From the NCBI GenBank assembly GCA_031292355.1, contig JARLHI010000076.1:1-64000 (forward strand): a stretch of 64,000 bases of DNA, written 5' to 3'. A program made the translations under genes and the position numbers. The notes under the pieces were generated by a model. It was not told the DNA's origin and searched no databases. It saw only the letters and a program-made list of their open reading frames with translations. The DNA comes from Candidatus Obscuribacterales bacterium (GTDB lineage: Bacteria > Cyanobacteriota > Vampirovibrionia > Obscuribacterales > Obscuribacteraceae). Positions 25,390-34,122 of this stretch are shown piece by piece (the first letter of the stretch is position 1; each line of letters begins with the position of its first letter).

Positions 25390-26862
25390 TCAGCGAGCGG
25401 AGTTCAGTTTATCGTCGCGCTCCAGGCGCAGCAACACCTGCATTGGTTGCTTGGCAAAAAATTGGGCCGAAGACGGCATGCCGAATTCGTCGTATTTTAC
25501 AGACGGCGCAAGTGTGTCCTGGCGCTCAAACAAGTACGGATGATTAGCTACGTGCTCGCCGAATTGTTGGCCGATTTGGGCCCGCAAAAGCGCAAGCTCT
25601 AAAGTCTGAGGAATGACAAAATAATTGACCACATTTTCATAAGCCGTAAAAGCGCTAAATACAGCAACAGAACACAGCGCAACAGTTAAGACACGACTTC
25701 GGCAGCGCAGCATTTTCAAGAAACCAAATAGTGCCATCAAGGCGTACAACATAATCAAGACGATGAGCCCTGTTTGTGAACGATAAGTGCTAAAACTTTC
25801 TGCCACCAACAAATTGGGCAAATAGGCAAGAGGAACGAGACTCAAAGCCATAAGAAAGAGCAAGCTGCGTTGCCGCCCAACGCCAGTAAAAGCAAAGGGC
25901 AGCCCCAGACCGATAAAGGCGGCAGATTTAATGGCAAAAGCGACACTGTCAGAAATTCTAAAAACATTGAGAGAATCCAAAAGCGGACCTTTGACAAACC
26001 ACTTTAATTTACCGATTACATCGCTAGTTAGGTGAGAGCGGCCCTCCAGTACGCCTGCAGCACCAAAGTGTTGTTTCGCCCATAGAAAAACGCCAAAATC
26101 TAGAACCATAGCTGTTCCAACAACAAGCAGACCAGCAGCATAGATTTTCACTTTTTGCTCAAAAGTAGCCTCTTCGTCAAAAAGCGATATGGCCAGAAAT
26201 GACCAAAACAGCATACTTGCCGGCTGGTAAGTAGCTGCAGCACACAGCTGGAGCAAGAAGGGTACTGGTGCTAGCCACCAGGAAATATTGGCGGACTTCA
26301 GTTGCAACTGCAAAACATGAAAGGCCAAATAAGAAAAAATGCCAGCGACGACTGCGTGAGCGGCTATTGCCCAGACTGACCAAACCTGAAAACTGGGCAC
26401 GGTGCAAAGACACAAAGCAAGTGCAGCGGCTTGATAAGGCGCAAAACGAATGCTGCGAAAGGCAGCATAATAACAAAATGACAAGCAAACAATGTAATCA
26501 ACTGCCACTGCTCGCAATGGCAAAAGGTCGGCAATTTTATGAACGTTGCTCATGAGCGGAATGAAAAACAACGCATCGAGTGGGCGAGCCTGTAAACAAA
26601 ATTGCATCCAGAATCCATCAGCCCATAGTTGATTACGCAACTTCTCGTAAAGACAAAAATAGTCATCTGAAAAAGCAAATTCATGAGTGAAAGAAGAGCT
26701 GTAAACAAGAACTAACGAAACCGCCAGCAATAGCAGTGCAACAGCCATCTGCAAAGTCGGACGCGGCTTTAATTTGGCCGGCAGGACATCATCTAATTCT
26801 GATGTGAGTCGAGTCCTGGTCAAAACTTTTGCTCTCTGCGCCTGTAACATCAATTGCTCCAA
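25390..26862 (-). CDS. GtrII-like multi-pass membrane glycosyltransferase
   Basis: The 490-residue protein has about ten hydrophobic segments from residue 38 to about 415. The first outside loop contains FAFSDDYFCLYEKL, the Asp-Asp site of GT-C/GtrII-type enzymes that use polyprenyl-phosphate sugars in the periplasm. A C-terminal soluble part of about 70 residues follows. It may add a side-chain sugar to the polymer. The gene sits between the GT4 gene (19 bp) and the coiled-coil gene (3 bp) in a tight minus-strand cluster. Family assignment rests on topology and the DDY loop only. Confidence 0.65.
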   Translation of the reverse strand: MEQLMLQAQRAKVLTRTRLTSELDDVLPAKLKPRPTLQMAVALLLLAVSLVLVYSSSFTHEFAFSDDYFCLYEKLRNQLWADGFWMQFCLQARPLDALFFIPLMSNVHKIADLLPLRAVAVDYIVCLSFCYYAAFRSIRFAPYQAAALALCLCTVPSFQVWSVWAIAAHAVVAGIFSYLAFHVLQLQLKSANISWWLAPVPFLLQLCAAATYQPASMLFWSFLAISLFDEEATFEQKVKIYAAGLLVVGTAMVLDFGVFLWAKQHFGAAGVLEGRSHLTSDVIGKLKWFVKGPLLDSLNVFRISDSVAFAIKSAAFIGLGLPFAFTGVGRQRSLLFLMALSLVPLAYLPNLLVAESFSTYRSQTGLIVLIMLYALMALFGFLKMLRCRSRVLTVALCSVAVFSAFTAYENVVNYFVIPQTLELALLRAQIGQQFGEHVANHPYLFERQDTLAPSVKYDEFGMPSSAQFFAKQPMQVLLRLERDDKLNSAR

Positions 26863-26865
26863 CGT

Positions 26866-27885
26866 TTATTTCGTTTTCTTGGTCAGAACTTCGACTGGCT
26901 TTGTAAACACCCGGCCTAGTTTCCATGTTTTGGACTGCACCATACTGTGCATGTTTTTTTCTAAATCAAGTACGCGCGCCTGGTATTCTGCGATTTCATC
27001 ACGAGCCCAACCGAGCCGGTCAGTAATGATACCAAGCTCTTTGCTCGTCGCCTGCAAATCGCTACTGGCTGCGTAAAAGTTTGTTCGCAATTGGCGAATC
27101 TCCTGCTCCATCAGTTGCAGTTTCTCAGGCACCGAAATTCCTGCCTGAGCCAGTATGAGCGGTTGGTAGTCAGCCTGCGTTTGCGGTCTGGTACCAGCCA
27201 CAGATATGTCCGGCAACGCTTTAACCGGGTCCGTTTGCGCGCGTGCCGAAGAAGGCGAAGCGTCGGCAGGCGCAAGGGACATCAATTCAAGATTGAGTTG
27301 CTGTGCCAGTTCGCAGAGCCGTCCAAACTGCAAATCAAAACTTGGTTGACCATTTGCAAGCAAAGTCTCTTTCGCGAGATCGGCAAAAGTCTGACTGTAA
27401 GCGGTACCACCATCGATGCCGAGAGTAAAGACTTTTTTCGCCCCCATACGCCCAAGTATGCCCAGAGCCACTTCCGAGCTGAAATAGCGAGCGACAATAG
27501 TCCAGGGATCGTCACTATCAAGGTGAGCAAAATCGTAAGTGACTAAACGCTCCTGACGATCCATCTCAGCAAGCTCAGGAATACACTTGCACCAGTCGGC
27601 AAGAGTCAGATACTCTCCAGGAAAATGCCGCACATTAGGAATGCGCGGCATCAGCAAGAATTGACAATTTTTGAGCAAAGAAGCGGCACAGCTTTCGGCG
27701 ACATCAATGTCGATAATGTGAGCCATCTCCACTTTTACTTCACGCACAACGTGATTCAAAGAAAATTTGTTATAAGCATCGAGGTCAAAGTCATCGCGTC
27801 TGGAAAAGGTAGGTCCTTTGCCCAGAACTAGCCATGGCTTTTCGGCAAAGCGACTTTCTTTAGCCCAAACTTTGAGTTCCAACAC
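26866..27885 (-). CDS. Unknown protein with Rossmann-like domain and coiled-coil tail
   Basis: The N-terminal 210 residues contain KPWLVLGKGPTFSRRDDF at the start, a Gly-x-Gly loop typical of a nucleotide- or sugar-nucleotide-binding fold, and KKVFTLGIDGGTAYS further on. This recalls the MptE/DUF115-like motif group, but I do not recognise a function. A linker leads to a coiled coil (about 265-315) ending SKTWKLGRVFTKP, the same tail type as in the GT2 at 22699. I chose the GTG at 27885: AGAGGA stands 6 bases before it, and it clears the LRR stop by 10 bp. The ATG at 27912 would overlap the LRR gene by 17 bp. Confidence 0.65.
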   Translation of the reverse strand: MLELKVWAKESRFAEKPWLVLGKGPTFSRRDDFDLDAYNKFSLNHVVREVKVEMAHIIDIDVAESCAASLLKNCQFLLMPRIPNVRHFPGEYLTLADWCKCIPELAEMDRQERLVTYDFAHLDSDDPWTIVARYFSSEVALGILGRMGAKKVFTLGIDGGTAYSQTFADLAKETLLANGQPSFDLQFGRLCELAQQLNLELMSLAPADASPSSARAQTDPVKALPDISVAGTRPQTQADYQPLILAQAGISVPEKLQLMEQEIRQLRTNFYAASSDLQATSKELGIITDRLGWARDEIAEYQARVLDLEKNMHSMVQSKTWKLGRVFTKPVEVLTKKTK

Positions 27886-27895
27886 GGCATGTCCT

Positions 27896-28894
27896 CTAAA
27901 TGGCAAACACAACCGTCTGCAAACTGTTTGACTTGCGCAGCTTCTCTCGACCTTCAGAGCTCACAGCCGTTTTGCTGATATCGAGAGATTGCAGATTAGG
28001 CATGCGCAAAATAGCATCAACAGAGGCGTCCGAGATTTTGCTGTGAGATAGATTTAGCTCCTGCAGATGTTTAAGTTCGGTCAGTGACGGCATCGCGGCA
28101 TCAGTTACAGCAGTTTCACTGAGATTGAGTTTTTTCAAATCGCTGACACCGCTCAAATATTTGATACCAGTATCGCCGACCTCAGTTCTGGCCAGATTGA
28201 GTGAGCGCAAGCCCTGTTTGCCATTCAAGGCACTCAAGCCCTGGTCGCTAAGTTTCGTACTGGCAAGACCAAGTGCTGAAAGTTTCTTCAATTGCGCAAG
28301 CGCCTGGACAGACCGATCCGTTATTGGAGCAGCCCAGAGATCTATTTCTTCAAGCTCTGTCAAAGCCTGCAATTGTTCAACACCAGCATCTGAGACTTCA
28401 GTACAACTAAGAATCAGCACTTTCAAGTTTTTCAAGCGAGCGATGTGATTGAAGGCGGCATCACCAATTCGCGTCCACCACAAAGTCAATATTTCCAGAT
28501 TCTGCAGGGACAACAATTGCTCAAAGCCCCAGCCTTTAAGACTCGTGTGCTCGGCGTGCAAAGCTTTCAAACCGGTCAAATTAGCAAGATGTCTCAATTG
28601 CCAGTCATCAACTTGAGAATTGGCTAATGAGAGCGAATAAAGCGCATCCGCGCCAATTTTTTCCAGACAGCTCAAATCGACCTTAGAATCAGAACGAACT
28701 TTTAAAAATGTGCGTTTACCCGCTATTCGACTGTCTTGTAAGTCCACAACTCCCTGTGCGTCGCCAATAAACAATTGACCGGCATAAAGATCCTCAACAT
28801 ACAACCGTCCCAGCGACCAGTCAGCAGGGAAGTTCATTTTGGAAGCACCGGGTACATTTGTATAATCTGGCGAATTCATAACTGCACTTTGCAT
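27896..28894 (-). CDS. Leucine-rich repeat protein
   Basis: The 332-residue protein has no signal peptide or membrane segment. After an 80-residue N-terminal part it holds about ten 24-residue leucine-rich repeats with consensus LxxLxLxxTxVsDxGlxxLxxL, as in LKKLNLSETAVTDAAMPSL and LQELNLSHSKISDASVDAI. This is the bacterial cysteine-free/GALA-like LRR type. It is the first gene of the minus-strand glycosyltransferase cluster and is followed after 10 bp by the coiled-coil protein. A cytoplasmic scaffold or regulator for the transferases is a possible role, from context only. A second ATG at 28879 is an alternative start. Confidence 0.8.
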   Translation of the reverse strand: MQSAVMNSPDYTNVPGASKMNFPADWSLGRLYVEDLYAGQLFIGDAQGVVDLQDSRIAGKRTFLKVRSDSKVDLSCLEKIGADALYSLSLANSQVDDWQLRHLANLTGLKALHAEHTSLKGWGFEQLLSLQNLEILTLWWTRIGDAAFNHIARLKNLKVLILSCTEVSDAGVEQLQALTELEEIDLWAAPITDRSVQALAQLKKLSALGLASTKLSDQGLSALNGKQGLRSLNLARTEVGDTGIKYLSGVSDLKKLNLSETAVTDAAMPSLTELKHLQELNLSHSKISDASVDAILRMPNLQSLDISKTAVSSEGREKLRKSNSLQTVVFAI

Positions 28895-29037
28895 GCGCCA
28901 ATTTTACTGCTTGCGTGAGGCGTGACGAGACAATCTGGCTCATATTTCGATTTAATAATCTCGAGTTGGTCAGAAACAAAAATCAACAGTTTGAGTCTTG
29001 CTGTGCATAGTCCAGGAACAGATGGAGATTCGATTTG

Positions 29038-29907
29038 ATGGCAGACCATCCCGGTTACCACATTCTAGATGAATCGAGAGCGCGTTTTAATGTGCTCGAC
29101 ATGATTACAACGGTTGCCGGAAAAGCCGTGCCTGCTTATCTCTTTATGGATTTAGACATGAGTTACAGCAAAGAGCTGAGCAAGCGTTACGAAACTTCGG
29201 GGCGCAAAATCACTTACACAGCCATTTTACTTAAAGCAATATCAATAGCCCAACGAAGCCATCCAGCGTCGCGCACGGCTGTACTGCCCCTGGGCAGAAA
29301 AGTCGTATTCAACAAAGTTGTTGCCGGCTTTACAGTTGAACGCATTATCGGCACACATCCTGCAGTCTTCTTTGGCATCATCGAAAACGCAGACAGCAAA
29401 GCCCTGGATCAGATCTCTATTGAATTGCAGAATTACGGACATAGCGATATCGCCAAGATGCCCTATCTAGCCACACAAAACTGGTTCAACAATATGCCTA
29501 ATTTGTTCAGGCGGCTGGTGCTGTGGTTTGGCACGCGCTTGCCCTCGATGCGGCAAAAGCACCTGGGCGCGACATTTGGTCTGACGTCTCTGGGAAAACT
29601 GGGTGTTAAAAGCCTCATTGCCCCCTGCGCAACGTCTTCTACATTCGGCATTGGCGAGCTTGAAGAGCAGGCAGTCGTGCGCGACGGTCAAGTGGTGATT
29701 CGTCCAATTATGACTATTACCTGCACCTTCGATCACCGAGCCTTTGACGGCGGACCAGCGGCCCGCTTTTTGAAAGAGATTAAGGGGCTTGTCGAAGGTG
29801 GTTTGGAAGCCTACATTACAGATAAGGTTGAGCTGCCCGAAACTCTAAAAGAAGACTCGCAGCCGGCTCAAATTGTCGAAAAAGAAGGTAGTCGCTCCGT
29901 CGCCTGA
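29038..29907 (+). CDS. Stand-alone 2-oxoacid dehydrogenase acyltransferase (E2) catalytic-domain protein
   Basis: The 289-residue product matches the E2 catalytic domain: the N-terminal AYLFMDLDMS strand, the KITYTAILLKAISIAQRSHP helix region, the FGLTSLGKLG turn and the active-site HRAFDGG (His233, Asp237). No lipoyl or peripheral-subunit-binding domain precedes it, and no E1 or E3 gene is nearby, so it may transfer acyl groups outside a classical complex. The ATG at 29038 has GGAGA 9 bases upstream; the TTG one codon earlier is less likely. It is divergent from the LRR gene. The substrate is unknown. Confidence 0.8.
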   Translation: MADHPGYHILDESRARFNVLDMITTVAGKAVPAYLFMDLDMSYSKELSKRYETSGRKITYTAILLKAISIAQRSHPASRTAVLPLGRKVVFNKVVAGFTVERIIGTHPAVFFGIIENADSKALDQISIELQNYGHSDIAKMPYLATQNWFNNMPNLFRRLVLWFGTRLPSMRQKHLGATFGLTSLGKLGVKSLIAPCATSSTFGIGELEEQAVVRDGQVVIRPIMTITCTFDHRAFDGGPAARFLKEIKGLVEGGLEAYITDKVELPETLKEDSQPAQIVEKEGSRSVA

Positions 29908-30034
29908 GCCACTTATTGTGAAAAAATCGCACCGAAAGTAAATTTTTCCTCTCAACAAGGAACCAAATGATCGCCTATTGCGCTCTCTTCACTAGGGCAT
30001 ATTTCCAGGTTGTAGTCGGGGCACAATTCACTCA

Positions 30035-30493
30035 ATGGCATCACTGACGATTTTAGTCATAGAAGATAATCAGCACGATCAGTTCGTACTGAAACACTTG
30101 TTGGAAAAGTTTGGCTTTCAATCGCAAGTGAAATCGTCGGCTGAAGAAGCTCTTGCCGCATTAAGCCAGACGAAATATGCAGCGGTTCTACTAGATATAG
30201 GCCTACCCGGTATAGATGGTCTTGCTTGCATTAAACAAATCCGGCAGCGAGAGTTAATAGCCTCCTCCCGTACCCCTGTAATAGCGCTTACAGCAAGCGT
30301 CGACGACAATATCCGAACAAAAGCCTTGAAAGCAGGCATGGACGACTTTATCAGCAAACCGTTCGATCCCGAACAGTTGCGAAAAGTGCTGCTGAGGCAC
30401 GTTTATGAGCCAGCGCATCCAAATCTGAAGACTTTAAAACCTCTTTCGCCAGAAGAACTCGATCAAAATAATTGGAAAGAGCAGACAGCTTAA
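30035..30493 (+). CDS. Single-domain response regulator (CheY-like)
   Basis: The 152-residue protein is a receiver domain: acidic pocket Glu10-Asp11 (VIEDNQHD), phospho-acceptor Asp54 in LLDIGLPGIDG, Thr86 in ALTAS and Lys108 in SKPF. After the domain (about 1-122) there is only a short, polar tail without a DNA-binding or enzymatic output. It should act by protein-protein contact after phosphorylation by a sensor kinase, and no kinase is present in the window. It lies 214 bp ahead of a Crp/Fnr-type gene on the same strand. Confidence 0.9.
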   Translation: MASLTILVIEDNQHDQFVLKHLLEKFGFQSQVKSSAEEALAALSQTKYAAVLLDIGLPGIDGLACIKQIRQRELIASSRTPVIALTASVDDNIRTKALKAGMDDFISKPFDPEQLRKVLLRHVYEPAHPNLKTLKPLSPEELDQNNWKEQTA

Positions 30494-30707
30494 GCCTTTT
30501 GGGCATTTGTGTTCATTTGTGAACAGATGCGCGGAACATTTAGTAAACAACTCAAACAGAACACTAAATCGGGAACGAATGGTGACATAGTTGTTTGTCG
30601 CTATGAACTGAACAGGTCTAAGCTTTAAATCAAGCAACGCTGCCCGATCTCGTTGTTCGGTCGGGCGGCTTTGCCTCGCCCTTAAATCGACGTCAAATGG
30701 TAAAAAA

Positions 30708-31409
30708 GTGATTTCAACAAATCCCCGCAATAATCTTTTAAGACGTCTTCCTCTCAACATTGCCGAAACCATTCTAAAGTCGGCTGAGTTCACTCATCTG
30801 GATCTAAGAGACACTCTTAGTGAGCCAAACATTCCCATAAGATCAGTTGTATTTCCTGAAAGCGGCGTCATTTCTGTTCTTTTGAAAATGGAAAACGAAA
30901 GTCTTATTGAAATAGCTACAGTAGGCAACGAAGGAATGCTCGGACTGCCCATCGCCATGGGCATTGACACTTCTCAAGAGATGGTCTTCTGCCAGGTTAC
31001 AGGAACCGCCTGGGTAATACCGGCAGAGATATTTGCCCAACTCGTCAAAAAGCATCCAGATCTAAAACTGTGGTGCGATCGTTACTCTGTTATTTTCTTC
31101 GATCAGGTTGCTCGCAACGCCGCTTGCAGTCGTTCGCATGATGTCAGCAAAAGATGCGCTCGCTGGCTTCTGCAAACACAAGATCGCTGCCAACAAAATG
31201 AATTCGTTTTGACTCAAGAATTTCTGGCATTAATGCTCGGTGTCTCACGCACTAGCGTAAACATAGCCGCTGGTGCGCTTGCGAAAAACGGCCTCATTAC
31301 ATATGTAAGAGGTAGAGTCAAAGTACTGGACAGAGATGGTCTGGAGAAAGCATCCTGTTCTTGCTATGCAAGCATGCGAGATTTTGCTGCCAAAGTGATG
31401 AAATACTAG
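30708..31409 (+). CDS. Crp/Fnr-family transcriptional regulator
   Basis: The 233-residue protein has an N-terminal cNMP-binding-like beta-roll (about 15-130: FPESGVISVLLKMENES, EIATVGNEGMLGLPIAMG) and a C-terminal winged helix of the Crp type (LTQEFLALMLGVSRTSVNIAAGAL). The beta-roll lacks a clear RxA phosphate cassette, so cAMP binding is doubtful. The start is GTG at 30708; it lacks a strong ribosome-binding site. A short inverted repeat (GCCCGA/TCGGGC, 30642-30666) lies upstream and could be a leader hairpin or operator. Targets may include the neighbouring polysaccharide genes, which is inference. Confidence 0.85.
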   Translation: MISTNPRNNLLRRLPLNIAETILKSAEFTHLDLRDTLSEPNIPIRSVVFPESGVISVLLKMENESLIEIATVGNEGMLGLPIAMGIDTSQEMVFCQVTGTAWVIPAEIFAQLVKKHPDLKLWCDRYSVIFFDQVARNAACSRSHDVSKRCARWLLQTQDRCQQNEFVLTQEFLALMLGVSRTSVNIAAGALAKNGLITYVRGRVKVLDRDGLEKASCSCYASMRDFAAKVMKY

Positions 31410-31596
31410 TTTCAAACTTATTTGTCACCGGATTTAGTGCGACGCTTACGAGTGGCGGCTGCTCTTTTCGCCGAGTCACTGCGCGCCTTAGACTTGGACC
31501 GCACGATTCGTATACTTTTAGTCTTATCTGTCTTAAAAAAGCATCATCAGCGACGAGCCTCTAATTAGTTCGAGTTAACAGCTTTGCGCCCGGAAT

Positions 31597-32880
31597 GTGC
31601 GATGCTTTCCGGTAGTCAACAAGAAGGTCAAAACATTGCCCTCGGTCAATTCGACTGCCGCTCCACAAGAGCTTACTGGACAGTCACTTCACTTAGATGT
31701 CGCAAATACTCGCGAAGCTGCTAAACCAATTCATTTTCCCTGGTTGACTGAGGTTCGGTTTTTTGCCGCCTTTGCAGTGCTTATACATCACACAGCTCAA
31801 GCCAGATGGCTAGCCGGACTCGGTTCACAGCCGTTCGGCTGGATCGAACACCTGGGCAATCATGGTGTGCGAGTCTTTTTTGTGTTGAGCGGTTTTTTAA
31901 TTACCCATTTATTGCTAACCGAACGAGCAAAAACAGGGACAATTGCCATAAAGAAGTTTTATTTGCGCCGTGTTCTGAGAATCTGGCCTCTCTACTATGC
32001 ACTGCTGGCGGTGGCTATTGCCATGCCAGCGAGTTCACTCGTTGTAAAAGAGCCATCTATGATAGCCACTCTGGCTGCAGCCCAATTTCAGTCGTGGGAA
32101 ATTAAATTCGGTTTGCTTGCCTTTCTCTTACCTAACATCGCTTTGATGGTTTATCCAGCAATGCTTGGTTTTGCTCAAGCCTGGTCTGTCGGCGTAGAAG
32201 AACAATTCTATTTGCTGTGGCCAGTACTGATGAAAAAGTTGGGTAACAGACCTCTGCTCGCTCTTTCCGGCGTGCTCTCGGTCAAAGTGATTGTTGTCCT
32301 CGTTTTCAATTACATCTTTTTCTTTTCAGGCTGGCAAATGACACCACAATTGCAGCAGCACTTGGCGGTGGCTTTCAATTGCGTCAATATATTCCAGATT
32401 GAAGCTATGGTCATTGGCGGCACAGCGGCCTATTTGCTTCTGCAACATCGTGAGCTATTCGTCAATCTTACGCGCAACAATCTATTTAGGCTAACCGTCG
32501 CCGCATGCATGATTGTATGCCTATCTCAAGCATGGTCTCAGCTTCACGAACAAATTGGTTGCGACATTGTCTATGCATTATTGCTTTTGACCCTGACTTT
32601 GAGCGGACAAAGATTACCGCAAATACTGGAAAGACCACTTACCTATTTCGGTAAGATTTCATATGGCATTTACATGCTACATCCGCTGGTCATCTGCCTT
32701 GTCGTTAAAGCTTTGAGCATGACAAAGATTCCTGTGAGTAACACATTTTTCGGCGTGTTAATGTGTCTATCAATCATCATCTTAACCTTGCTTGCTTCGA
32801 GCGCTTCTTACGAATTGTTCGAGCGTCGCTTCTTAAACATCAAGCGAAAATACATGGTAATAGAAAGTTCTGCTACTTGA
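31597..32880 (+). CDS. Acyltransferase-3 family membrane protein (OafA/NodX-like)
   Basis: The 427-residue protein has about ten membrane segments and the family's key sites: EVRFFAAFAVLIHHTAQ with the conserved His, FFVLSGFLITHLLL, KKFYLRRVLRIWPLYY and WSVGVEEQFYLLWP. Such enzymes O-acylate (usually acetylate) surface sugars, taking acyl-CoA on the inner face. There is no C-terminal SGNH domain. The GTG at 31597 adds a 35-residue polar N-terminal tail. It is convergent with the SGNH gene, 3 bp away, and close to the MBOAT acetylation operon, so this locus has at least two independent O-acylation systems. Confidence 0.9.
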   Translation: MRCFPVVNKKVKTLPSVNSTAAPQELTGQSLHLDVANTREAAKPIHFPWLTEVRFFAAFAVLIHHTAQARWLAGLGSQPFGWIEHLGNHGVRVFFVLSGFLITHLLLTERAKTGTIAIKKFYLRRVLRIWPLYYALLAVAIAMPASSLVVKEPSMIATLAAAQFQSWEIKFGLLAFLLPNIALMVYPAMLGFAQAWSVGVEEQFYLLWPVLMKKLGNRPLLALSGVLSVKVIVVLVFNYIFFFSGWQMTPQLQQHLAVAFNCVNIFQIEAMVIGGTAAYLLLQHRELFVNLTRNNLFRLTVAACMIVCLSQAWSQLHEQIGCDIVYALLLLTLTLSGQRLPQILERPLTYFGKISYGIYMLHPLVICLVVKALSMTKIPVSNTFFGVLMCLSIIILTLLASSASYELFERRFLNIKRKYMVIESSAT

Positions 32881-32883
32881 ACC

Positions 32884-34122
32884 TTAGCGGCTTAGCAACT
32901 CAGTTTTATGAATAGAGATGTAGTCGGCAAGACGCCAAAAAAAGCGTTCACCGCCAACTCCATTCAAATGCAACAAATCGCTAAAATCACCATAGGAATA
33001 ATCGATTGGCTTGCCTGAATTGGTGACAAAAATTCCTTTTCTACAAGCAGCAGCAGCAATTGCATCGGTGTAGCGCCTTTCAACGACGGCGGGCGCGCAC
33101 ATGCCTGGGTAAAGAGGCACCTGGGTGATGACAAGCTTAATTCCGTGCCTTTCGCACAGGGCAATAGACTGTTTGAACGCCTCGAATTGACGGGCTTCAA
33201 ACTTTTTATTTCTCAATGCGAGAATCTCATTTTGGGTTTGAGGATTGAGCATGAGGCAATTGATCCTGCCTGCAATTTTCGCATCGTAGTGATTTTCTGA
33301 TTCAGACTCTGTCGCCATACGGTTTCGCAAAATATCCGACTGACCAAATAATGCTTTAAACAGGGGCATCTTGCACGTGCCACGATAAGTTTGATAAGCA
33401 AAATAAAAACGTTGCTCATCCATATAACGAGTCAAAACGCTCGGTCTGGCGTAGACGAGAAGTTGTCTGCTCAAGCGGCTAGCGGATGAGCAGACAGGCA
33501 CAGGCGAGATGTCACCCAAAGCGAATTGGATGGGCTCATCAAGCTTTTCAATGGCTGGCCAGTTTGCTGGCACCACAAAATCTCTAACGTTTACGGCAAA
33601 AATGACGACATCTGGTTTCTTGCCAAACGCCACCGCATTTTTTAAAAGCAAAAGATCGTCGGTAATGTTTGCAGTGGGAATACCCATGTGTGCGGCCGAG
33701 ACATTGTTAATGCCATGACCAGCCAAGGCTTCCAGGAAAAAAGCTGGACAGGCGTAATTCACACTAGCCGTTTGCAGCTGGATTACACTCTTTGGTTGAG
33801 CGATCGCACCATTTTTGATATCACTCATCAAAGAAGGTACTAAACCAACCGACGAACTCAAAAGTAAAATATTCGGTTTAGATGATGAACACAAAAAACG
33901 TTCGAACCTTGGGCACCAGCAATCTGCAGACAATTTACGAATGAGAAAATCAATGCGCTCTCTGTGACCAATAGTGCCGGCGACAGCAATAAAGAGGACA
34001 AGAAAAATAGCCGCAGAACTGACTGCACGTGAGCGCATAAAGAAATTAAAGGAAGCAGATTCAGGTTCCTTGTCAGAACGGATAGCTTCCACGACCTTAA
34101 CTGTTACGGTCTCAATGGACAT
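32884..34122 (-). CDS. Membrane-anchored SGNH-hydrolase-like protein of the O-acetylation operon
   Basis: The 412-residue product has one membrane segment (about 35-52) and an outward domain with SGNH-type motifs: an early ILLLSSSVG block (Ser89-91) and a late SDLLHLNGVGG block (Asp382, His385), the pair that forms the catalytic Ser-Asp-His in DltD/AlgJ-like acyl carriers. It is the last gene of the minus-strand export/O-acetylation operon, overlapping the AlgX-like gene by 11 bp. It probably passes acetyl groups from the MBOAT protein to the polymer or removes them. Similarity is limited to these motifs, so the exact role is inferred. Confidence 0.7.
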   Translation of the reverse strand: MSIETVTVKVVEAIRSDKEPESASFNFFMRSRAVSSAAIFLVLFIAVAGTIGHRERIDFLIRKLSADCWCPRFERFLCSSSKPNILLLSSSVGLVPSLMSDIKNGAIAQPKSVIQLQTASVNYACPAFFLEALAGHGINNVSAAHMGIPTANITDDLLLLKNAVAFGKKPDVVIFAVNVRDFVVPANWPAIEKLDEPIQFALGDISPVPVCSSASRLSRQLLVYARPSVLTRYMDEQRFYFAYQTYRGTCKMPLFKALFGQSDILRNRMATESESENHYDAKIAGRINCLMLNPQTQNEILALRNKKFEARQFEAFKQSIALCERHGIKLVITQVPLYPGMCAPAVVERRYTDAIAAAACRKGIFVTNSGKPIDYSYGDFSDLLHLNGVGGERFFWRLADYISIHKTELLSR

